DNA from: Massilia violaceinigra
GTDB taxonomy: Bacteria > Pseudomonadota > Gammaproteobacteria > Burkholderiales > Burkholderiaceae_D
Direction: 5' to 3'
NCBI RefSeq assembly: GCF_002752675.1
Contig: NZ_CP024608.1
Coordinates: 1,178,001 to 1,242,000 of the forward strand
Length of the DNA stretch: 64,000 nt
Shown one piece after another: positions 19,420 to 27,994 of the stretch. Both the position numbers and the translations under genes were made by a program. Position 1 is the first letter of the stretch, and each line of letters opens with the position of its first letter. The notes under the pieces are model-generated. The model was given only the letters and a program-made list of their open reading frames with translations, was not told the DNA's origin and did no database searches.

Positions 19420-19515
19420 CTTGCTTGGCTCCGGAGGGTGATTGGACACGACGTGTCCATCCGCTTATCTTATGCGCCGGTTTGGCTTGCTCAAATATCC
19501 AATTCACGCGATTAT

Positions 19516-21015
19516 ATGAAGACCAATTACTGGATAGCCATGCTCGTTACCGATATCCTCGCCGCCTTGCCCCTCGCGCGCGGCACGCCCGACCCTTTGT
19601 TCCGCCAGCTCTACGCGCAGATCAAGGAAGCCATCCTGCGCGGCACGCTCAGCGCCGGCATGCAGCTGCCGCCCACGCGCGAACTGGCGCGCCTGCTCGC
19701 GGTCTCGCGCCAGACGGTCCTCAACGCCTACGACCAGCTCAGCGCCGAGGGCTATCTCCATGGCGCCGTCGGCAAGGGCACCTTCATCAGCGACCATCTG
19801 GCACAGGCCGCGCCCGGGCCGGAAGCCACGCACGCCCCGATGCGCCCCCTGTCCGCGCGCGGCGATGCCTACGCCACGGCCATGGAAAGCGTCGGCTTCC
19901 ACCAGGGGAAACTGCGTCCATTCCGGGTCAGCATGCCGTCCCTCGACCTGTTTCCGTTCGATGTGTGGAGCCGGTTGGAGGGGCGGCGCTGGCGCCATCC
20001 CGACCATCACATGGGCTACAGCGACCCGGCCGGCTACGCGCCGCTGCGCGAGCTGCTGTGCGTTTACCTGCGCGCTTCGCGCGGCGTGACCTGCACGCCG
20101 GAACAGGTGATCATCACCTCCGGCTCGCAACAGGGCCTGTTTTTGCTGTCGCAACTGCTGCTCGACCCCGGCGACCAGGTATGGGTGGAGTCGCCCGGCT
20201 ACCAGGGCGCCAGCGCGCCGCTGTTCGCCGCCGGCGCGAATGTGTGCACGGTGCCCGTGAACGCAGACGGCATGGATGTCGCCTACGGCATGGCACAGTA
20301 TCCGGACGCAAAAATGGTGCTGGCCACGCCCTCGCACCAGCTGCCGCTCGGCGTGACCATGAGTTTGCAGCGCCGCCTGGAGCTGCTGCGCTGGGCCACC
20401 GCCAAACGCGCCTGGATCATCGAGGACGATTACGACAGCGAGTACCGCTACACCGGCCCGCCGCTGGCGTCCCTGCAAAGCCTGGACCGCGCCGGCTGCG
20501 TGCTGTACGTCGGCACCTTGTCGAAGGTACTGTTCCCCGGCCTGCGCCTCGGGTACATCGTGGCGCCGCCGGCGCTGGTCGAAGCGGTGGTGCGCGCCAA
20601 GGCCGTGATGGACCGCCACACCGCCATCGTGCCGCAGATGGTGCTGGCCGACTTCATGGCCGACGGTCATTTCGGCCGTCACATCCGGCGTACCCGCGAC
20701 GCGTATGCCGAACGGCGCGCGGCGCTGCTGGCCGCGATCGAGGCGCGCATGGGCGAGCAGGTGACAGTCGGCCCGTCCGACGCCGGCCTTGATCTGGCCG
20801 TGCATTTCCGGCGCGGCCACGATGAAGCCACGGTCGTGGCGCACGCGCTGGAGCAGGGCATCGAAACGCGCGCGCTGGACTATTATGCCAACCGCATGGC
20901 CACGCCCGCGTGCGCATTCGCCCCCGGCTTGCTGCTCGGGTTTTCGTCGCTGACGACAGCGCAGATCGTGCACGGTATCGACGTGCTGGCGAAGGTGCTG
21001 AAACGCGCGCCTTGA
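19516..21015 (+). CDS. MocR/PdxR-type regulator (GntR helix-turn-helix fused to aminotransferase-like domain)
   Basis: A 499-residue regulator. Residues about 20-85 are a GntR winged helix (LYAQIKEAILRGTLSAGMQL, then PPTRELARLLAVSRQTV). From about 110 to the end is a fold-type I aminotransferase-like domain that binds pyridoxal phosphate, with the expected lysine Lys337 in GTLSKVLFPGLRLGY. MocR proteins commonly control the gene next door, here probably the divergent osmC-paiB pair; the target is an inference. A second possible start is the ATG at 19540. No strong ribosome site precedes either. Confidence 0.88.
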   Translation: MKTNYWIAMLVTDILAALPLARGTPDPLFRQLYAQIKEAILRGTLSAGMQLPPTRELARLLAVSRQTVLNAYDQLSAEGYLHGAVGKGTFISDHLAQAAPGPEATHAPMRPLSARGDAYATAMESVGFHQGKLRPFRVSMPSLDLFPFDVWSRLEGRRWRHPDHHMGYSDPAGYAPLRELLCVYLRASRGVTCTPEQVIITSGSQQGLFLLSQLLLDPGDQVWVESPGYQGASAPLFAAGANVCTVPVNADGMDVAYGMAQYPDAKMVLATPSHQLPLGVTMSLQRRLELLRWATAKRAWIIEDDYDSEYRYTGPPLASLQSLDRAGCVLYVGTLSKVLFPGLRLGYIVAPPALVEAVVRAKAVMDRHTAIVPQMVLADFMADGHFGRHIRRTRDAYAERRAALLAAIEARMGEQVTVGPSDAGLDLAVHFRRGHDEATVVAHALEQGIETRALDYYANRMATPACAFAPGLLLGFSSLTTAQIVHGIDVLAKVLKRAP

Positions 21016-21029
21016 ACTATACTGACATC

Positions 21030-21602
21030 ATGACTATTGAACGCTGCTCCTGGGCCAACCCCGCCAATCAACGCTATCTCGATTACCACGACCATGAGTG
21101 GGGCGTGCCTTGCCACGACGAGAACACGCTGTTTGAAATGCTCAATCTCGAAGGCGCGCAGGCGGGCTTGAGCTGGGAGACGATCTTGAACAAGCGCGAT
21201 ACCTACCGCCTCGCTTTCGACAACTGGGACGCCGAAAAAATCGCCCGCTACGATGCCGCCAAGGTGGCCGAGCTGCTGGCCAATCCCGGCATCGTGCGCA
21301 ACAAGCTCAAGGTGGCCGCCGCCATCACCAACGCCCAGGCTTACCTGCGCTTGCGCGCCGAGGGCAGCACGCTCGATCAATACCTGTGGAGTTTTGTCGA
21401 CGGCGAACCGATCGTCAACCACTACAGCGCTGACGAGCGCTCGCCGGCCAAGACCGAGCTGTCGGACCGCCTGTCCAAGGACCTGCTCAAACGCGGCTTC
21501 AAGTTTGTCGGCTCGACCATCGTGTACGCGTACATGCAGGGCATCGGCATGATCGACGACCATTCGGCCACCTGCTTTCGCCACGCGCAGCGGATCGCAT
21601 GA
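21030..21602 (+). CDS. tag: DNA-3-methyladenine glycosylase I
   Basis: A 190-residue base-excision repair enzyme that removes 3-methyladenine from alkylated DNA. The zinc ligands are all present: Cys6 in ERCSW, the His of YHDHEWG, and the C-terminal His and Cys of DDHSATCF. The body has GLSWETILNKR and a KFVGSTIVYAYMQGIGM segment typical of Tag. It starts 15 bases after the MocR stop, and its stop overlaps the next ATG (ATGA), so it is coupled to mnmC. Confidence 0.95.
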   Translation: MTIERCSWANPANQRYLDYHDHEWGVPCHDENTLFEMLNLEGAQAGLSWETILNKRDTYRLAFDNWDAEKIARYDAAKVAELLANPGIVRNKLKVAAAITNAQAYLRLRAEGSTLDQYLWSFVDGEPIVNHYSADERSPAKTELSDRLSKDLLKRGFKFVGSTIVYAYMQGIGMIDDHSATCFRHAQRIA

Positions 21603-23239
21603 ACTGGCAGACCACCTGGAGCGAGCGCGCCCACTTCGTCATTTTCGATGCCGCTTATGGCGACGGCGCGGCCTTTCAAAAGACGCTGCACGCCTGGCGC
21701 AACGATCCGCAGCGGCCCGCGCGCCTGCATTACATTGCGCTGGCAAATGAAGCACTGCCCGGCTATCGGCGCATTCCGCAAATTGAAGACGCGGTGACGC
21801 TCGACCTGCTCACCGCGCCGCTCGACACTGCCCTCGAACAACTGACCGCGCGCCTGGATGCCATCTGGCTGCACGACATTGGCGACGCCGGCCCCCGCTT
21901 TGCGCACGCGCTGGGCAAACTGGCCGAACCCGGCGCGCTGCTCGACGCCGACGGCCTCACGCACACGCAGATGGCGACCCTGGCGCGCGCCGGCTTTGCC
22001 TGGGAACCCGGCGTGCAGCGCGCGGTCTATGCCAGCCGCCGTCCCCAAGCCGGGCCGGCAGCACCGCGCGCGCGCCGCGCCATCGTGATCGGTGCGGGCC
22101 TGGCCGGCGCGGCAGCCTGCGAGCGCCTGTGCGCGCGCGGCTGGCAGGTGACGCTGATCGAACGCCACGCGCAGCCGGCGCGTGAAGCGTCCGGCAACCT
22201 GGCCGGCATCACCATGCCGCTGCTTTCAAAAGACGATAATCTCATGACGCGCCTGTCGCGCGCCGCCTTCCTGTATGCGCAAGCCTACTGGGACCGCATT
22301 GGCGAGAACGGCATCGACAGCGCGCGTTGCGGCGTGCTGCAACTGGCGCGCGACGCCGCGCATGCCGACGTGCAGCGCGCCATCGCGGCAAGCCACGCCT
22401 ACCCCGCCGATTTCGCCGAATGGCTGGAAGCGCCGGCCGCGGGCGAGCTGCTTGGCGCACCCGCGCCCGATGGCGCCTGGCTGTTCCGCCAGGGCGGCTG
22501 GATACGGCCCGCCAGCGCCTGCGGCGCCATGCTTACCGCCTGCGGCGAGGCGCTGGTGCGGCACTTCGGCGCCGGCACCGTGACCTTGGAAAAGCGCGGC
22601 GCCGACTGGTGCGCCATCGACGCCGCCGGCGAGGTGCTGGCGCAAGCGCCGGTGGTGGTGCTGGCCAACGGCACCGGCGCGGCCGACGTGGCGTTCGCCG
22701 CCGGCCTGCCTTTGTCCCCCGTGCGTGGCCAGGTGACCCACCTGGCCCAGGGCGCCGCGCCGGCGCTGCCCTTCGTGCTGTGCCGCGAAGCCTATCTGAC
22801 GCCGGCCGTGGGCGGCATGCACAGCCTGGGCGCGAGCTACGACGACGATGCCGACCCGGCCCTGCGCCAGAGCAGCCAGGACGAGAACCTGGCAAAGATC
22901 CGCACCATGCTGGGCGATCCGGCGCTTGGACGCGACGCGCCGCTGCAGGGGAGGGTCGGCTTTCGCTGCGTGGCGCCGGACCGCATGCCGCTGGTGGGCG
23001 CCTTGCCGGACCCCGACGCGGCGGGCCGCATCGAACGCCTGCGCGACGTGCCGCGCCACGCCGGCGTGTATGGCCTGCTCGGCTACGCTTCGCGCGGCCT
23101 GACCTGGGCACCGCTGGCGGCCGAACTGCTGGCCGCGCAGCTTAACGGCGAGCCCTTGCCGCTGGAGGCCGACCTGGTCGCGGCGCTCGATCCGGCCCGT
23201 TTCCTGCTGCGCGAACGGCGCCGTGGCGAGGTAGGATAG
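21599..23239 (+). CDS. mnmC: MnmC-like tRNA wobble-uridine modification enzyme with degenerate methyltransferase half
   Basis: A 546-residue protein. Residues about 160-530 form the FAD-dependent oxidase domain, with the dinucleotide motif GAGLAG at 165-170, SGNLAGITMPLLSKDDN and the closing GLLGYASRGLTWAPLAAELLA segment. This half converts the cmnm5 to the nm5 form of the wobble uridine. The first ~150 residues align in layout with the MnmC methyltransferase (ARLHYIALANEAL), but the usual SAM motif GFGTGLNF reads AAYGDGAAF at 18-26 and the DGF-P catalytic segment reads HDIGDAG near 92-97. Total length is about 100 residues below usual bifunctional MnmC. The second methylation step may be lost. 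Confidence 0.82.
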   Translation: MNWQTTWSERAHFVIFDAAYGDGAAFQKTLHAWRNDPQRPARLHYIALANEALPGYRRIPQIEDAVTLDLLTAPLDTALEQLTARLDAIWLHDIGDAGPRFAHALGKLAEPGALLDADGLTHTQMATLARAGFAWEPGVQRAVYASRRPQAGPAAPRARRAIVIGAGLAGAAACERLCARGWQVTLIERHAQPAREASGNLAGITMPLLSKDDNLMTRLSRAAFLYAQAYWDRIGENGIDSARCGVLQLARDAAHADVQRAIAASHAYPADFAEWLEAPAAGELLGAPAPDGAWLFRQGGWIRPASACGAMLTACGEALVRHFGAGTVTLEKRGADWCAIDAAGEVLAQAPVVVLANGTGAADVAFAAGLPLSPVRGQVTHLAQGAAPALPFVLCREAYLTPAVGGMHSLGASYDDDADPALRQSSQDENLAKIRTMLGDPALGRDAPLQGRVGFRCVAPDRMPLVGALPDPDAAGRIERLRDVPRHAGVYGLLGYASRGLTWAPLAAELLAAQLNGEPLPLEADLVAALDPARFLLRERRRGEVG

Positions 23240-23331
23240 CGAACCGGGCACGGTGTCATCCGGTTATAATTGGCATGCAGCAACTCTTTTGCAACTGATC
23301 GCCGCGCCCAGCGTGGCTGGAGCCGAGCACG

Positions 23332-24039
23332 ATGGACGATGCGCCCGAGTCGAACGAGCTGTTTCTGTTTCTTGCGTCCACTGCGCACGATATGAAAAAC
23401 TCTGTCAGCGTGCTGAGCGGCACGCTGGAGACCTTGCTTGCCAACGCCGCGCCCGGCACGGAGACGGCCTATCCGCAGATGGCGCACATGCTGTACCAGA
23501 CCAAGCGCCTGAACGACAACCTGATCCAGCTGCTGGCCCTGTACAAGCAGGTCGGCAAACCCGCTTATCCCTTCGACATGCAGCCGCTGGCGATGGGCGA
23601 CCTGGTGGCGCAGGTGGCGGGCGCCAGCCGCATCCTGCTCGACTCGCGCCATATCAAGCTGGAAACGAGTGCCGATCCGGACCTGGTCTGGCATGTGGAC
23701 GAAGATCTGATCGTCGGCGTGCTCGGCCATGCGATCAACAATGCCATCCATTACACCAAAGACACGATCCGCCTCGTCATCGGCGTGGTCGACGGCGACC
23801 TCGAGATCCGGATCGAAGACAACGGCGCCGGCTACTCGGCCGCCATGCTGGAGGCCGGCGTATCGGCCACGCTTGGTGCCAGGGCGGGCGTGAATTTTTT
23901 GACCAACAGCACCGGCCTGGGTCTGTATTTCTCCAGCGAAGTGGCCAAGATGCACAAGCACCGCCAGCGCGCGGGCCGCCTGCGCCTGGAAAACGGCGGC
24001 ACTTACGGCGGCGCCTGCTTCGTGCTGAGCCTGCCATGA
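23332..24039 (+). CDS. Soluble sensor histidine kinase without input domain
   Basis: A 235-residue cytoplasmic kinase. The phosphorylated histidine is His19 in STAHDMKNSVSVL, which opens the protein with no sensor ahead of it. The ATPase domain shows the N box HAINNAIHYTKD, G1 EDNGAGYS and G2 NSTGLGLYFSSEV. Its stop overlaps the ATG of the REC-TPR regulator, so the pair forms a two-component system in which the signal must come from a partner protein. Confidence 0.88.
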   Translation: MDDAPESNELFLFLASTAHDMKNSVSVLSGTLETLLANAAPGTETAYPQMAHMLYQTKRLNDNLIQLLALYKQVGKPAYPFDMQPLAMGDLVAQVAGASRILLDSRHIKLETSADPDLVWHVDEDLIVGVLGHAINNAIHYTKDTIRLVIGVVDGDLEIRIEDNGAGYSAAMLEAGVSATLGARAGVNFLTNSTGLGLYFSSEVAKMHKHRQRAGRLRLENGGTYGGACFVLSLP

Positions 24040-25721
24040 TCGTCGATCCCAAGCCGACCGCCAACCTGGCCACCAGCATCCAGCTGGTCGACTGGGCCGG
24101 CAAGAATTACCTGGTGGTGGACGACTTCATCGGGATCCGCCAGTTGCTGCGCGAAAGCTTGCGCAACCTGGGCGCCAAGAATATCGACCAGGCATCGAGC
24201 GGCGGCGAAGCTATCGCCATGCTGGCGCGCATCCGCTACGACGTGGTGCTGTGCGATTACAACCTGGGCGAGGGCAAGAACGGCCAGCAAGTGCTGGAAG
24301 AGGCGCGCGTACGCAATTTGCTGCTGCCGAGCAGCGTCTGGCTGATGGTGTCGGCCGAGAAGGGCATCGAATCGGTCATGGGCGCGGCCGAGCATCAGCC
24401 CGACGCCTACCTGATCAAGCCGATCACCGAGGGCGTGCTGCTGACCCGCCTGAACCGCGTGTGGCAGAAGAAACAAGTGTTCAAGCAGATCGACCAGGCT
24501 TTTGCCGAAAAGGATTACCTGCGCGCGGCCAAGATGTGCGACAGCCAGATCGTGGCCAGCAAGGTGCATGAAATGGAATTGCTGCGCATGAAGGCGCGCC
24601 TGATGCTCAAGAGCGGCGAGCCGGAAAAGGCGCGCGAAACCTACGAGCGCGTGCTGCAGGAGCGCGATTATCAATGGGCCAAGGCGGGCCTGGCCAAGAT
24701 CCGCATGGCCAACGGCGAATACGAGCAGGCGCGCCAGATGTTCCAGGGCGTGATCGCCGAAAACCGCTACTACATCGACGCTTACGATCAGTTGGCGCTC
24801 ACTTACCAGGGCATGGGGCAGCACGAGGAAGCCTGCGCCGTGCTCGAGCGCGCGGCCAAGCTGTCGCCCAATTCGGTGATGCGGCAGCGTTCGCTGGGGC
24901 AGGTGTCGCTCAAGCTCGGCAATGTGGCGATGGCTGAAAAAGCATTCCGCAAGTGCATTTCAATCGGCGAATATTCGGTCATGAAAACGGTCGACGCTTA
25001 TCTGGGCCTGGCGCGGGTCTGCGGACTCAAGCACGACACCAAGGAAGCGATGCAATTGCTGGTGCTGGCCCAGCGCGAGTTTCCCGGCGAACAAATCCAA
25101 CTCCGCAGCAAGATTACCGAGGGCATGGTCTACCACGAGAGCGGCGACTTCCAGCGCGCGCGCAAGGCCGGCGACGAGCTCGACGAGATGCTCATCGGCA
25201 GTTCCGAGCGTCCCGATACGCCCACTTGCCTGGAACTGGCGACCTTGCTGTTTTTCGTCGGGCACCGCGAGTCGCCTGTCGAGCTGCTGTGCTATGTGAT
25301 CAAGAACAATCACGACAACCTGCAATTGCTCGACGACGTACAGAAAATCTTTGACCACGTCCATATGGGCGACGAGGGGCTGGCGCTGATCCGCTCGTCG
25401 AGGAAGGAAGCGAGCGACCTGATGAATCAGGGCGTGTCGTTATGGAAAACCGGCAAGCTGCCCGAGGCCGTGGCCTGGATGCGCAGCGCGCGCATGAGCT
25501 TGCCCAACAACCTGCGCATCCTGTTCAACTCGGCGCAGATCCTGATTTCGCACATGCAGCAGCTCGGCTATGACCCCGCCCTGGCGGCCGAAGCGACCGA
25601 GGTGTTGCTGCACGTGGACAAAATCCTGCCCGGGCAACAGCGCTTCGCCCAGCTCATGGAACAGCTCGCCGCACTGGCGCCGGGAGCGGGCGCTGAGGCC
25701 GATGGCGTTGACCCAGGCTGA
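24036..25721 (+). CDS. Response regulator with TPR output (REC-TPR)
   Basis: A 561-residue cytoplasmic protein. Residues about 24-145 form a receiver domain with acidic DD in YLVVDDFIG, phosphorylation site Asp74 in VVLCDYNLGEG and conserved Lys in YLIKPI. From about 150 onward come tetratricopeptide-like helical repeats (YEQARQMFQGVIAENRYY and similar) with no DNA-binding or enzyme domain. Output is therefore through protein contacts. It is translationally coupled to the upstream kinase. Confidence 0.87.
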   Translation: MIVDPKPTANLATSIQLVDWAGKNYLVVDDFIGIRQLLRESLRNLGAKNIDQASSGGEAIAMLARIRYDVVLCDYNLGEGKNGQQVLEEARVRNLLLPSSVWLMVSAEKGIESVMGAAEHQPDAYLIKPITEGVLLTRLNRVWQKKQVFKQIDQAFAEKDYLRAAKMCDSQIVASKVHEMELLRMKARLMLKSGEPEKARETYERVLQERDYQWAKAGLAKIRMANGEYEQARQMFQGVIAENRYYIDAYDQLALTYQGMGQHEEACAVLERAAKLSPNSVMRQRSLGQVSLKLGNVAMAEKAFRKCISIGEYSVMKTVDAYLGLARVCGLKHDTKEAMQLLVLAQREFPGEQIQLRSKITEGMVYHESGDFQRARKAGDELDEMLIGSSERPDTPTCLELATLLFFVGHRESPVELLCYVIKNNHDNLQLLDDVQKIFDHVHMGDEGLALIRSSRKEASDLMNQGVSLWKTGKLPEAVAWMRSARMSLPNNLRILFNSAQILISHMQQLGYDPALAAEATEVLLHVDKILPGQQRFAQLMEQLAALAPGAGAEADGVDPG

Positions 25722-25813
25722 GCCGTTTGCACGTTTGCGCTTGTCCCCACGCTTGCTGGTGATAAACTGATCACTGCGCGGAAGTTTCCGCATACAACAA
25801 GAAAGGGACGTAC

Positions 25814-26029
25814 ATGCGCGACATCGCAAATGAAGTCTATGAAAAAATGCGTGTAGGCAGCAGTGCATGGATACGGCCAGTGGCCGCCAAGGGCGATACC
25901 GTGCCCTCGTTCCAGGCTGTGCATGAGCAAGTCAAACAGATGGCGGAAGATGGTTTGATTACCATCTCGACCATCAAACGCCAGGAAGACGGCCTGATCG
26001 ACGCGATCCGGATTCAGCGTCTGGCGTAG
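25814..26029 (+). CDS. Small conserved-looking protein of unknown function
   Basis: A 71-residue soluble protein with a mixed helical/strand pattern (VHEQVKQMAEDGLITIST), a basic pI-type tail (IRIQRLA) and no signal peptide. The layout, a helix followed by a short hairpin, could suit a small winged-helix-like module, but I do not recognise it. AAAGGGA precedes the ATG at good spacing. It sits alone between the REC-TPR gene and the convergent phaM. Confidence 0.65.
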   Translation: MRDIANEVYEKMRVGSSAWIRPVAAKGDTVPSFQAVHEQVKQMAEDGLITISTIKRQEDGLIDAIRIQRLA

Positions 26030-26055
26030 GCAACTGCTGTAACTGGGCAGCCGCT

Positions 26056-26073
26056 GCCGCCCCTTCGGGCGGC
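26056..26073. terminator. GC-rich hairpin between convergent genes
   Basis: GCCGCCC and GGGCGGC pair across a CTTC tetraloop. It lies between the 71-residue gene and the convergent phaM and has no T-run on either side, so its terminating strength is doubtful. Confidence 0.4.
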
Positions 26074-26081
26074 GTGCCCTG

Positions 26082-26744
26082 TCAGGCGCCGGTTTTCGGC
26101 TTGGCGCGCCGGGTTGCGGCCTTGGCCTCACTCTCCGGCTCGCCCTGGCTCGCGTTGGCCGCGTCCGCTGCCGACGGCCGCGCCGCGGACGGCGCCGCGT
26201 TCCCGGCAGCGTCTCCCGCCTTCTCCGTGCCCGCCTCGGGCGTCATTGCAGTGGTCACCGCCTGATTAAATTGTTCCTGGAGCATGTTCCACCACGCTAC
26301 GGGATTGCTCATCGCGTTCGCCGGTGGCGCGTCTTTCTGCTCTTTGGCTGGCTCGGGCGCAGGCGCCTTGGCGGGGGCCGGCTGGGTGAAAAATGCCGAC
26401 GCGAACGGCGCCGCCGCCAGCACCGATTTCTCATCCGCACCAGGTTGCTTGACGGCAGCCGCCAAGGTCGCGCCCATCGATTTCAGGGTGGCGATCGTAC
26501 CGCGCTGCACTTCCATGGTTTGGATGGTGCCGCGCAGCATGGACACATTGATGTTGAGCCAGGCTTCGACGGCTTTCAGGTCGGCGATTTTCTTGTCCAG
26601 CTCGTCGAGCGAGACAGGCGGCATGGCCATATTGGGGAAAGACATCCCCGGCACGGCCATGCTACCCCACAAATTCTTGACGAAGTCCAGCGTGTCGGTC
26701 ACGGCGCCGACACCGGGGATGTTGGGCATGGGTGGTTTCAGCAT
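26082..26744 (-). CDS. phaM: PhaM-type polyhydroxyalkanoate granule regulatory protein
   Basis: A 220-residue protein. The N-terminal half has the PhaM pattern: GAVTDTLDFVKNLWG, LDELDKKIADLKAVEAWLN, then MLRGTIQTMEVQRGTIATLK. A proline/alanine linker follows, then NPVAWWNMLQEQFNQAV and a basic tail (ATRRAKPKTGA) suited to DNA contact. In Ralstonia, PhaM activates PHA synthase and tethers granules to the nucleoid. The gene is transcribed alone on the reverse strand and suggests the host makes PHB. Confidence 0.85.
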   Translation of the reverse strand: MLKPPMPNIPGVGAVTDTLDFVKNLWGSMAVPGMSFPNMAMPPVSLDELDKKIADLKAVEAWLNINVSMLRGTIQTMEVQRGTIATLKSMGATLAAAVKQPGADEKSVLAAAPFASAFFTQPAPAKAPAPEPAKEQKDAPPANAMSNPVAWWNMLQEQFNQAVTTAMTPEAGTEKAGDAAGNAAPSAARPSAADAANASQGEPESEAKAATRRAKPKTGA

Positions 26745-26875
26745 GGAAGTCTCCGTAAAGTAGAAGCTTGAGCGTAGCAGATAATTAACATCCCATCAAA
26801 GTATGTTGTGCGAGCAGCAAAGCGCGCACTGCTTGGTATCAGCGGGAAAAGCGCCAGACACGTTAAACTGTGGCC

Positions 26876-27991
26876 ATGACGATCGCATCCTTTCTCTCCC
26901 GACGACGCCGCGCGCTGGCGATCGGCACGGCGACAGTGCTGCTGCATTATCTGGCGATCAGTTTTGTCGGTGCGCGTATCGGTCCGGCGCCGGCCACTGC
27001 GCCGGACCCGGAACCGGTCACCATCGTCGCCCAGTTGCACGCGCCGGCGCCGGTGGCAGCGCCCTTGCCGCCACCGAAGCCGACACCGAAGCCAGCTGCC
27101 GCGCGGCCGCGTGCGCCGGCCAGGAGCACGCCCGTACCGGCCGCGCCCGTCGCCGAGGTGAACAGCGAGGCCGAGGCTGGCGGCGCGGGCGATGCCGCCG
27201 ATGCGGCGCCGGCGCCCGTTCAAGCGAGCGTTGCCGAGGTGGCGCCCGCCGTGGAATTGGCGCCCGAGCCGCCGCCCGTGGCAGAAGCGGCACCGGCGGA
27301 ACCGGTCAAGCCGGCGCTCAAGGTCAGCCTGCCGCCATCGGCCGAGCTGAACTTCGACGTGGCGCGCACCGACCGCGACGGCGGCACCTGGTCCGGCCTG
27401 TCGACCATATCGTGGAAGCAAGCGGGCGGCGCCTACAAGCTGTCCATGGAAGCGAGCGTGAGCGTGCTGGTCGCGCGCGTGAACCTGGTGCTGCTCACCA
27501 GCGAAGGCACGGTCGGCGCGGACGGCATCGTGCCGCGCACCGCCACCGAAAAGCGGCGCGGCAAGACCCAGACGGCCACCCATTTCGGCGGGGCGGACGG
27601 CAAGATTACCTTTTCCGCCTCCGAGCGCAGCTATCCGATGGTGGCCGGGGCCCAGGACAAGGCCAGCTTCCTGCTGCAGCTGGCCGCCATCGGACGGGCC
27701 GACAGCGCCCAGCTGGCCAGCGGCGTCGAGCTGTTCGTGGGCGAGGAAAAGGATGCCAACCCGTTCGGCTTCGTGCTGGTCGGGAAGGAAGAAATCGATA
27801 CCCGGATGGGGCGGATGGCGACCTGGCACGTCGCGCGGCCGCCGCGCCCGGGGGCCTATAACTCACGACTGGACATCTGGCTGGCACCGGCACACAACTG
27901 GTATCCGGTGCAGATCCGCAATACCGAGTCGAACGGCTCGGTCACGACCCAGACCATCCGCAAGATTCTCATCACCGATTCAGGAAACTAA
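26876..27991 (+). CDS. DUF3108 protein with N-terminal anchor and Pro/Ala spacer
   Basis: A 371-residue envelope protein. One membrane helix lies near residues 13-32 (ALAIGTATVLLHYLAISF), then a TonB-like Pro/Ala/Lys-rich spacer of about 120 residues and a DUF3108 beta domain from about 145 to the end (WSGLSTISWKQAGGAYKLS, DIWLAPAHNWYPVQIR). The spacer could let the domain span the periplasm. It is followed four bases later by a second DUF3108 gene lacking the anchor. Confidence 0.82.
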   Translation: MTIASFLSRRRRALAIGTATVLLHYLAISFVGARIGPAPATAPDPEPVTIVAQLHAPAPVAAPLPPPKPTPKPAAARPRAPARSTPVPAAPVAEVNSEAEAGGAGDAADAAPAPVQASVAEVAPAVELAPEPPPVAEAAPAEPVKPALKVSLPPSAELNFDVARTDRDGGTWSGLSTISWKQAGGAYKLSMEASVSVLVARVNLVLLTSEGTVGADGIVPRTATEKRRGKTQTATHFGGADGKITFSASERSYPMVAGAQDKASFLLQLAAIGRADSAQLASGVELFVGEEKDANPFGFVLVGKEEIDTRMGRMATWHVARPPRPGAYNSRLDIWLAPAHNWYPVQIRNTESNGSVTTQTIRKILITDSGN

Positions 27992-27994
27992 ACT

